Of a stretch of 64,000 nucleotides of DNA, positions 33,480 to 40,940 are shown in pieces. The position numbers and the translations under genes are program-made. The DNA is from Asticcacaulis benevestitus DSM 16100 = ATCC BAA-896 (GTDB taxonomy: Bacteria; Pseudomonadota; Alphaproteobacteria; Caulobacterales; Caulobacteraceae): NCBI RefSeq assembly GCF_000376105.1, contig NZ_AQWM01000009.1, forward strand, positions 1 to 64,000, given 5' to 3'. The first letter of the stretch is position 1. Every line of letters begins with the position of its first letter. The notes beneath the pieces are model-generated. The model worked only from the letters and a program-made list of their open reading frames with translations, was not told where the DNA came from and made no database searches.

Positions 33480-36161
33480 TTAGCCCGTATTGCGCAGCGC
33501 GCTCGCAATGCCGTTGACGGTAAGCTGCATCGCCAGTTGCACCAGCTTGTGGCGATTGCCATGGCGGCGGATGCCGAGCAGATAAACCTGCAAACGGTTG
33601 AGCGAGTTGAGCAGCGGATTGGCGCGTTCGATCTGGTTGCGCAAACGCTCGTGCGTCGACAACAGGTAAGGCGCGTTGCGGATGCGCAGGATCATCGCCA
33701 CCGTGTCGTCGAACTCCGACTTGATCTTGTCATAGATGCGGTTGGCTTCTTCCGGCTCACCGGCCAGATCGGAATATTGACGCGCGATCTCCATATCCAC
33801 CTTGGCCAGCGCCATTTCCATATTGGCGATGAACACCTCAAAGAAATCCCATTGGATCATCGCCTGCAGCACGCTGTCCTCGATCTTCAGTTCGCGCACA
33901 GCCGCGGCGAAACCATACCAGCCGGGCAGCATGAAGCGCGTCTGCGACCAGGCGAAAACCCACGGAATGGCTCGCAGGTCTTCGATCTTGCCCGACGCCG
34001 TGCGCGAAGCCGGCCGCGAACCGATCTTCAGATGGCTGACCTCATCGACCGGCGTCACCGTATGGAAGAAGTCGAGGAAGTGCGGATCGTCATAGACCAG
34101 CGCGCGATAGGCCTCGAACGAGACCGTGTTGATCTGGTCCATGATCGGCGCGAACTGTTCTTCCAGCTTGGCGTCATGCGACGGCCCATGGTCACGGCAT
34201 TTCGGCACCGTGGCCAGGAAGGTCGCCGCCGCGAAGCTGTCGAGCGTCTTGTGCGCCGTGACGATATTGCCGAATTTGCGCGCGATCATCTCACCCTGTT
34301 CGGTGACGCGGATCTGCCCGCCCACCGTGCCTTTTGGCTGGGCCAGGATCGCTGCGAAGGCCGGACCACCACCGCGCCCGACCGAACCGCCGCGGCCGTG
34401 AAACAGGCGCAAGCTCACCCCCGCCTTGTCGCATACCGCCTTCACCGCTTTCGACGCCTTGTGCAGCGACCAGCGCGACGAGGTATAGCCGCCGTCCTTG
34501 TTCGAGTCGGAATAGCCGAGCATGACTTCCTGGATGGCCGGCCGCCCCATCAGCGAGCGCACGGCGAAATTGCCCAGCCACTTCTTCATGATCTCGGGCG
34601 CCGCTTCCAGATCGCCGATGGTCTCGAACAGGGGCGAGATTTTCAGCATACAGTGCGGCTGCGGGCCGCCGCGCACCAGTCCGGCCTGTTTCAGCAACAC
34701 CAGCGGCTCCAGGATATCCGACACTGACGCCGCCTTGGAGATGACATAGGCGCCGAAAGCTTCCGGCCCGAAGATCTTCACGATCTCGGCCGCCGCATCG
34801 ACGATACGCAGTTCGCGGCGCGTTTCATCGGAATACTTGCCGAATTCCCAGCGCAGAATTCGGTCGTTGGCCAGCTCGGCATACAGCAGCGAACAGCGCT
34901 CACTTTCCGACATGCCGAGATAATCGACCAGTTCCGACGACTGGGTGAAAAGCTCGGCGATGACGCGCTCATGAACATCGGAATTCTGGCGCAGATCGAG
35001 CGCCAGCAAGTGGAAACCGCACGACCGCGCGATGCGCATCAGGGTCTTGAGCGTGGTGCCGATCAGGCGACGGCCGCCGTGCGCCGCCAGGGAATCACGG
35101 ATCACGCGCAGGTCGCGCACAAAGGCCTTGCTGCTCTCATAGGCCGGTGCGGAGGTATCGGTGGCGCGGCTGTTTTGCGTTTCGCCAAGGATCTGCGCCC
35201 GCGTGCGCGCCAGACGCTGCTTGATGTGGGCGATGGTGCGGCGATAGGGCTCATCGACGCGGTGGATGTCGGTGTTGAGCGACTTGCGCGCCAGTTCCTG
35301 CAGGGCATCGCTGACCGGTGTCACCTCGTCCGATACGGTCAGTTCGGTATCGAGCTTATCCATCTGGCCGGCATAGAAGGCGAAGGCGACGCGCGCCTGT
35401 TCCTTGAAGGCATAGTTCAGCGTTATCTCATCGACGTGCGGGTGACCGTCGCGGTCGCCGCCGATCCACGAGCCGAGCTTGAGCACGTTGGGCAAGGCAC
35501 CGTCATGCGGAATATCGCGGCCCCATTCGCTGTAGAGCGTCACCAGCGCCGGCAGGACCGAACGCTTGACCGCGCTGACCAGGTTGTTGATCTCGTCCTG
35601 CACGGTGATGCGTTCGGGGCGATTGAGGCGCGTGTTCCACAACAGCGCCACTTCGCGATAGAGGTCATCTTCGATCTGGCGTTTTTCAGAGGGGTTGGCG
35701 GCCTTCTCATAGGCCAGCAACAGATTGGCGATCTCGGTTTCGCGCTCCACCACCGAGGCACGGCGCATCTCGGTCGGGTGGGCGGTGAAGACCGGGGAAG
35801 CCAGCATATCACCCAGAATGGTGTCGATCTCTGTGCGTTCCAGCCCTTCCTTGCGCGCCGATTCCACCGCATTGGCCAGGCTGATCGGCTGCATCGAGCC
35901 GTCGGCGCTCTCAAACGTATCGATCTGACCAAGCTGGCCGACATCTTCCGAAATGACCGACAGCATCGACATGCAGGTCATGATGCGCGCGGCGTGGGCG
36001 GCCTCGGATTCGCTCAAACCGGCGAGATCGAACGCCTTGTCTTTCAGAGCCTCAACCTTGTCCATCACCTCGGCCTTGCCGAATTCATGGACGGCTTCAC
36101 TGAGGAAGCCATCGAGCAGGGCGGTGTGTTGCTTGACGTGGTTGAGGACGGTGTCGGTCAT
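33480..36161 (-). CDS. ppc: Phosphoenolpyruvate carboxylase
   Basis: An 893-residue cytoplasmic enzyme that carboxylates phosphoenolpyruvate to oxaloacetate, refilling the citrate cycle when sugars are used. The catalytic His128 is in FTAHPTEMRR. Later come the signatures EVMLGYSDSNKDGGYTSS and HGRGGSVGRGGGP. Length is normal. ATG 36161 is preferred; a longer frame to 36221 adds 20 unlikely residues. It is monocistronic, with opposite-strand or structured regions on both sides. Confidence 0.96.
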   Translation of the reverse strand: MTDTVLNHVKQHTALLDGFLSEAVHEFGKAEVMDKVEALKDKAFDLAGLSESEAAHAARIMTCMSMLSVISEDVGQLGQIDTFESADGSMQPISLANAVESARKEGLERTEIDTILGDMLASPVFTAHPTEMRRASVVERETEIANLLLAYEKAANPSEKRQIEDDLYREVALLWNTRLNRPERITVQDEINNLVSAVKRSVLPALVTLYSEWGRDIPHDGALPNVLKLGSWIGGDRDGHPHVDEITLNYAFKEQARVAFAFYAGQMDKLDTELTVSDEVTPVSDALQELARKSLNTDIHRVDEPYRRTIAHIKQRLARTRAQILGETQNSRATDTSAPAYESSKAFVRDLRVIRDSLAAHGGRRLIGTTLKTLMRIARSCGFHLLALDLRQNSDVHERVIAELFTQSSELVDYLGMSESERCSLLYAELANDRILRWEFGKYSDETRRELRIVDAAAEIVKIFGPEAFGAYVISKAASVSDILEPLVLLKQAGLVRGGPQPHCMLKISPLFETIGDLEAAPEIMKKWLGNFAVRSLMGRPAIQEVMLGYSDSNKDGGYTSSRWSLHKASKAVKAVCDKAGVSLRLFHGRGGSVGRGGGPAFAAILAQPKGTVGGQIRVTEQGEMIARKFGNIVTAHKTLDSFAAATFLATVPKCRDHGPSHDAKLEEQFAPIMDQINTVSFEAYRALVYDDPHFLDFFHTVTPVDEVSHLKIGSRPASRTASGKIEDLRAIPWVFAWSQTRFMLPGWYGFAAAVRELKIEDSVLQAMIQWDFFEVFIANMEMALAKVDMEIARQYSDLAGEPEEANRIYDKIKSEFDDTVAMILRIRNAPYLLSTHERLRNQIERANPLLNSLNRLQVYLLGIRRHGNRHKLVQLAMQLTVNGIASALRNTG

Positions 36162-36213
36162 GATGTCAGATCTTCCAGAGTGCCCGTTTATCGGCGCATA
36201 CCCGGCATTTTCG

Positions 36214-36543
36214 TCACACAAACAAAGACTTAAAGATCAGTTTGTCCGACGACGTTATGCTCAGGGTCAAGCCGGTTTGTAATTTATCCGAAACGCAACC
36301 CGATTTTCGGATAAAATTGCGCCTCAAAAGAGACTTTAGCGTCATTTTTGTGCGCTGCAAGACGACAATTTCATGCTCAAAACTATCCCCAATCATATGA
36401 TAAAGGATTCCAGAGACTTGCCGGTTATTGTCTGATTTAATAATTTTTATGGATGCGGCTTTGCAGGCTAATGTTTCATTAGAAACAACGCCTTGTGCGA
36501 TCTTCCCGCGTTGCAAACGATATGTAAGACTCAAGGAATCCAC
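36214..36543 (-). CDS. Doubtful small protein in an AT-rich patch
   Basis: A 109-codon frame starts with GTG within the CAGATAAG repeat tract and covers most of the 488-base gap before ppc. The region is clearly more AT-rich than its neighbours. The segment RGKIAQGVVSNETLACKAASIK followed by HEIVVLQRTKMTLK faintly resembles the compact PilZ domain, but the RxxxR and DxSxxG motifs are missing. It could be a decayed PilZ-like gene or chance. Confidence 0.25.
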   Translation of the reverse strand: MDSLSLTYRLQRGKIAQGVVSNETLACKAASIKIIKSDNNRQVSGILYHMIGDSFEHEIVVLQRTKMTLKSLLRRNFIRKSGCVSDKLQTGLTLSITSSDKLIFKSLFV

Positions 36544-36569
36544 AGATAAGCCAGATAAGCACAGATAAG
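36541..36569. repeat. Short tandem CAGATAAG repeats
   Basis: Three CAGATAAG units start at 36543, 36552 and 36562, spaced 9-10 bases. A related CTTATCTGTG lies in inverse orientation at about 37360, so these tracts flank the gene at 36650-37213. Confidence 0.6.
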
Positions 36570-36649
36570 GAAGGCGAAGATACCCGTTTGGCCAGTTGTT
36601 AAGACTCTTGCGCTATAACAGCCGATCAAATAGCTCGGAAACATGTCCA

Positions 36650-37213
36650 ATGGCAAAAGCGACCTACCACCGCCATCAGAGAGTCTATGTCGAACCCGTC
36701 GGCACCTGGGCGGTGATCGACAAGGTCAATCCGGTCTGGGTCAAGGGCTTCGATGAGCCCGTCCGCGTCACTTATGACTGCGGTCTTGGCCGTGATTTCG
36801 CCGCCGAAGAACTGACCCCTGAAAACACTCGTGACGCAAAGAGCGACGAACGCCACCTCAGTCACTGGCGCCTGATGCGCGCCCGCAACAAGTGGCAGAC
36901 CCCCGACGAGAGCCGCAACCACCCCTTCCCCGGCACCTATCCGATCGTCGTCACCGACGAGAACGACTGGGGCGGCTGGCGCGTGCCCGGCGCCGAATAC
37001 GAACGCGATCCGGCCCTGATCGAAATCCAGGCCCGCCTGATCGCCTACGCCCCGCACCTGCTCAAGCTGGCCAAGGATCTGCGCGAATATGCCAGCCAGA
37101 ACAGCGAGCTCGACGACGACCTGATCGCCCTGGCGCGCCGCGCCGGCCAGTTGCGTAAGCAGATCGAGGCCGATGAGCAGGTCGAAGCGCCCAAGGCCCG
37201 TCAACCGGGTTAA
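36650..37213 (+). CDS. Conserved hypothetical protein
   Basis: A 187-residue soluble protein with no signal peptide or membrane segment. The N-terminal half has an aromatic-rich pattern (YVEPVGTWAVIDKVNPVWVKGF) and YDCGLGRDF; the centre contains TDENDWGGWRVPGAEYERDP. The C-terminal third is helical and charged, possibly coiled coil. Codon use matches neighbours, so it is a real gene. I do not recognise the family. Repeat tracts lie on both sides. Confidence 0.8.
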   Translation: MAKATYHRHQRVYVEPVGTWAVIDKVNPVWVKGFDEPVRVTYDCGLGRDFAAEELTPENTRDAKSDERHLSHWRLMRARNKWQTPDESRNHPFPGTYPIVVTDENDWGGWRVPGAEYERDPALIEIQARLIAYAPHLLKLAKDLREYASQNSELDDDLIALARRAGQLRKQIEADEQVEAPKARQPG

Positions 37214-37222
37214 GGGTCTAAC

Positions 37223-37374
37223 ACGGATATCTTTGCTTGGCGCCAAACCATGGCGCCCGACCACGGCAGGCCTTTGACCTGCGGGCACGAACTTTGCCGC
37301 AAACACGGATATCCGTGTCCATCCGTGCCGCATCGCTGAGGCGATGCGCATCCGTGCCTTATCTGTGTTAAGCT
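37223..37374. repeat. Repeat-rich spacer with ACACGGATATC direct copies
   Basis: ACACGGATATC occurs at about 37221 and 37302, with ATCCGTG units following and a CTTATCTGTGTT end that mirrors the CAGATAAG tract at 36541. There is also a small hairpin, TTGGCGCC/GGCGCC, near 37238-37255. The 249-base gap has no gene. Confidence 0.5.
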
Positions 37375-37462
37375 CTTTCCTTATCCAATATCTATTGTTT
37401 TGCTTGAGTTTAGCCGAAAGAGTCCTACATCGACTCCTGTACGACGTTTCAGCGAGACTATC

Positions 37463-40093
37463 ATGCTCACCACCACGCCCCAGCCGATCCAGCTCAGCGA
37501 TTACAAGGCTCCTGACTTTCTTATTGCCACCACGGAACTTGATTTCGATCTGGCGCCGGAAACGACACGGGTCACGGCGCGGCTGACCATCACGCGCAAT
37601 GCCGCCTATTTGGGCGCGAATGATGCGCCGCTCGTTCTGATGGGTGAACGCCTGAAACTGCTCAGCGTCACGCTCGATGGCCAGCCGGTGACCGATTACA
37701 CCCTGACCGATGAAACCCTGACCCTCGCCAGCGTACCCGACAGCTTCACGCTGGAAACCGAGGTCGAGATCAACCCGCTCGGCAACAAGACGCTGGAAGG
37801 GCTCTACATGTCGTCCGGCCGCTACTGCACCCAGTGCGAGGCCGAGGGCTTCCGCAAGATCACCTATTATCTCGACCGCCCCGACGGCCTGTCGAAGTAC
37901 CGCGTCCGAATCGAAGCGCCGAAAGCGGGTTTCCCGCACCTGCTGTCCAACGGCAACCTGCTGGAGACGGGCGATCTTGATGGCGGCAAGCACTATGCCC
38001 TGTGGGAAGACCCCTTTTTCAAGCCGTGCTATCTCTTCGCGCTCGTAGCCGGCGAACTCGACGTGCTCGAAGACAGCCTGACGACGATGTCGGGCCGCAA
38101 GGTCGAGCTGAAAATCTATGTCGATACCGGCATGCGCGACCGCAGCCTCTACGCCATGGACGCCCTCAAGCGCTCGATGCTGTGGGATGAGCAGGTCTAT
38201 GGCCGTGAATACGATCTCGACCTGTTCATGATCGTCGCCGTGCGCGATTTCAACTTCGGCGCCATGGAAAACAAGGGCCTGAACGTCTTCAACGCCTCGC
38301 TGCTGCTGGCCGATCCGACCACCGCTACCGATATGGACTATGAGCGCATTGAGTCGGTGATCGCCCACGAATACTTCCACAACTGGTCAGGCAATCGCGT
38401 CACCTGCCGCGACTGGTTCCAGCTTTGCCTGAAAGAAGGCCTGACCGTCTTCCGCGATCAGGGCTTCTCGGCCGATCAGCGCGGCCATGCGGTGGCGCGC
38501 ATCAAGGACGTGCGGGCCCTGCGCGCCCGCCAGTTTCCGGAAGATTCCGGCCCGCTGGCCCATCCGGTGCGCCCCTCGTCCTACGTCAAGATCGACAACT
38601 TCTACACCGCCACCATCTATGAAAAAGGTGCCGAGATCGTCGGCATGCTGAAGACGTTCGTGGGGCCGGCCACCTATCGTCAGGCGCTTGATCACTACTT
38701 CGCCACCAACGATGGCACCGCCGCCACGCTGGAAGATTTCCTCGCCGCCTTCGAGGCCGTCACCGGCGATGACTTTTCGCCCTGGCTGCAATGGTATACC
38801 CAGGCCGGCACGCCACGCCTGCACGTCACCAGCGCCTATGACGCCAACTCGAAAACCCTTACCCTGTCGTTCACCCAGGCCACCGCGCCGACACCCGGCC
38901 AGCCCGAAAAATCCGCCCTGCCCATCCCGATCCGCTTCGGCCTGCTGACCGCCGAGGGCGAAAAGCAGATGTTCACGCGCGATGGCATACTGGCGGCCGA
39001 ATCCCTGTTCATTTTGCGTGACGCCAGTGCCGAACTGACCTTAAACGACGTCAAGCACGCGCCGGTCCTGTCAATCCTGCGCCACTTCTCGGCGCCGGTG
39101 GTCCTCACTGTTGAAGAGCCGACTAGCCACGCCTTCGCCCGCTTCAAGGGCGACAGCGATCCGTTCAATCGCTGGGAGGCCGCGCAAGGTCTGGCCAAGG
39201 CGATTATCCTGTCCGAAACCCCTGACGAAGATCTGATCGACGGCTTCGCGCAAGGGCTTGAGGCCAGCCTGCTCGATGAAGATCTTGATCACGCCTTCAA
39301 GGCCCTAATCATGGGCCTGCCGACCGAATCCGACCTGGCGCAGAGCTTGTCGCCTATCGATCCGGCCTTCATCCACCGTAACCGCAAGGCTTTCAAGACG
39401 GCGCTTTCCCTGCGCCTCTATGAGACCGTTCACGGCCTCTACACGTCCCTCACCCCGGCCGAAACCTTCTCGCCCGATGCGGACGCCGCCGGCACCCGCG
39501 CGCTGCGCAACGCCCTGCTCGACCTGATGCTGGCCGGTCATAACCGCGGCGCCGAAAACGCCACCTCGGTCAATCTCGCCTTCCGCCATTTCGAGACCGC
39601 CAGCAACATGACGGATATGGTCGGCGGGCTAGTGGCCCTGATGCACGTGCAGGATCGCCCCTACAAGGACGCGCTCGATATCTTCTATGCCCGTTTCAAA
39701 CATGAACCGCTGGTGATCGACAAATGGTTCGCCCTGCAGGCCGGCTGCGCCCATCCCGATACGCTGGCGCGCGTCAGAACGCTCAGCCAGCATCCCGATT
39801 TCGATGCCAAGACGCCCAATCGCTGGCGCGCCCTCGTCCAGAGCTTCGCCAACAACCAGAGCGCTTTCCACGCCCCCGATGGCAGCGGTTATGACTTCCT
39901 GGTTGATCAGGTCCTGGAGGTTGACGCCTTCAACCCCATGACCGCCGCACGCCTAGTCGAACCCTTAAGCCGCTACCGCGTCTACGCCGAACCCTATCGC
40001 ACCAACATGAAAAAGGCGCTGCAGACCATCACCCTGTCGCCCGATTTATCGAAGAATGTGCTCGAACTGGCGACGAAAGCGCTCGCCGATTAG
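37463..40093 (+). CDS. pepN: Aminopeptidase N (M1 metallopeptidase)
   Basis: An 876-residue zinc aminopeptidase, probably cytoplasmic. The substrate N-terminus is recognised by the FNFGAMENKG motif; the zinc site is HEYFHNW with His302, Glu303 and His306, and the third ligand is in KEGLTVFRDQ about 19 residues later. Length and domain order match the gamma/alphaproteobacterial PepN group. ATG 37463 is preferred to the upstream frame at 37400, which lacks the family N-terminus. It is followed by the response regulator and PleC-like genes. Confidence 0.95.
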   Translation: MLTTTPQPIQLSDYKAPDFLIATTELDFDLAPETTRVTARLTITRNAAYLGANDAPLVLMGERLKLLSVTLDGQPVTDYTLTDETLTLASVPDSFTLETEVEINPLGNKTLEGLYMSSGRYCTQCEAEGFRKITYYLDRPDGLSKYRVRIEAPKAGFPHLLSNGNLLETGDLDGGKHYALWEDPFFKPCYLFALVAGELDVLEDSLTTMSGRKVELKIYVDTGMRDRSLYAMDALKRSMLWDEQVYGREYDLDLFMIVAVRDFNFGAMENKGLNVFNASLLLADPTTATDMDYERIESVIAHEYFHNWSGNRVTCRDWFQLCLKEGLTVFRDQGFSADQRGHAVARIKDVRALRARQFPEDSGPLAHPVRPSSYVKIDNFYTATIYEKGAEIVGMLKTFVGPATYRQALDHYFATNDGTAATLEDFLAAFEAVTGDDFSPWLQWYTQAGTPRLHVTSAYDANSKTLTLSFTQATAPTPGQPEKSALPIPIRFGLLTAEGEKQMFTRDGILAAESLFILRDASAELTLNDVKHAPVLSILRHFSAPVVLTVEEPTSHAFARFKGDSDPFNRWEAAQGLAKAIILSETPDEDLIDGFAQGLEASLLDEDLDHAFKALIMGLPTESDLAQSLSPIDPAFIHRNRKAFKTALSLRLYETVHGLYTSLTPAETFSPDADAAGTRALRNALLDLMLAGHNRGAENATSVNLAFRHFETASNMTDMVGGLVALMHVQDRPYKDALDIFYARFKHEPLVIDKWFALQAGCAHPDTLARVRTLSQHPDFDAKTPNRWRALVQSFANNQSAFHAPDGSGYDFLVDQVLEVDAFNPMTAARLVEPLSRYRVYAEPYRTNMKKALQTITLSPDLSKNVLELATKALAD

Positions 40094-40132
40094 AGCCTTT
40101 TTACTTCAAACGTGAATGCGCATTAATCTATC

Positions 40133-40148
40133 TTAAGGGTTCGCTAAC
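40133..40148. promoter_or_regulatory. CtrA-like box upstream of the response regulator
   Basis: TTAA-N7-CTAAC (TTAAGGGTTCGCTAAC) differs in one base from the CtrA consensus TTAA-N7-TTAAC. It lies about 63 bases upstream of the TTG start at 40211. Confidence 0.55.
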
Positions 40149-40210
40149 TAGAATGACGCGCTTAACGCGGGCGCGCATAGTCCTTTTCGTCAGCATACCG
40201 GGAGACAGTA

Positions 40211-40786
40211 TTGGCAAGCCTCGAACGGGTCAGGTTCCTGGTGGTGGACGACAACGCCCACATGATCAACATCGTCAAGACTCTGTTGCGCGGGTTTGGC
40301 GCCACGCACATTTTTGAAGCGCGTGACGCCACCGAAGCCTTCCATCGCCTCAAGCACGACGCGATCGATATCTGCATCAGCGACTACCAGATGGAGGTGC
40401 TCGATGGCGTCGAGTTCGTTCAGCTTGTGCGTAATTCATCGGACAGCCCCAACCGCTACGTGCCGATCATCATGCTGACGGCGCACTCGGAACGCTCAAA
40501 AGTGGTGGCGGCGCGCGATGCCGGCGCCAACGAATTTTGCTGCAAGCCGGTCACCGCTATCGAACTGCGCCGCAAGATCGTCGCCATCGTCGATTTCCCG
40601 CGCCCGTTTATCAAGACCAGCAGCGGCAACTATTTCGGCCCCGATCGCCGCCGCAAGCAGGACAGCAAATACCATGGTCCTGAGCGCCGTGAAGGCTGGA
40701 GCGAAGACCATCAACCGCCGCAGGCCACCGCGAAAAAGTCAGGCGAGGCCAGTAGCGGTCACCATCAAGAGGATGAACACGCCTGA
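40211..40786 (+). CDS. Single-domain response regulator with basic C-terminal tail
   Basis: A 191-residue protein. The receiver domain has the acidic pair Asp13/Asp14, phosphoacceptor Asp58 in ISDYQM and Lys112 in CCKPV. No output domain follows; the tail from about 135 contains FGPDRRRK and GPERREG, a pair of Arg-rich motifs, then a charged low-complexity end. The start is TTG with GGGAGAC upstream; the receiver begins at once, so no other start is likely. It may act through protein contacts. Gene order before the PleC-like kinase suggests partnership. Confidence 0.85.
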   Translation: MASLERVRFLVVDDNAHMINIVKTLLRGFGATHIFEARDATEAFHRLKHDAIDICISDYQMEVLDGVEFVQLVRNSSDSPNRYVPIIMLTAHSERSKVVAARDAGANEFCCKPVTAIELRRKIVAIVDFPRPFIKTSSGNYFGPDRRRKQDSKYHGPERREGWSEDHQPPQATAKKSGEASSGHHQEDEHA

Positions 40787-40857
40787 AGCTGACGCGCGTG
40801 GCGCTGCAACAGGCCAGTTATTTAAGTTTATAAAGTCTTAAGACTCTCGACAACAGG

Positions 40858-40872
40858 TTAACGCCGCGTTTA
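40858..40872. promoter_or_regulatory. CtrA-like box upstream of the PleC-like kinase
   Basis: TTAACGCCGCGTTTA has the form TTAA-N7-TTTA, one base from the TTAA-N7-TTAA core of CtrA sites, 69 bases before the kinase start. Other TTAA words lie at 40822-40840. Confidence 0.45.
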
Positions 40873-40940
40873 CCCTGACAGAATATGCCGAATCAGGGGG
40901 CAAGCGAACCCGTTGGCTGATCTGTTCGTCTAATTCACGG

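Noticed and set aside
36541-36569. CRISPR array
   Set aside because: Units of 8 bases with 1-2 base spacers are simple repeats; no spacer-length gaps or cas genes are present.
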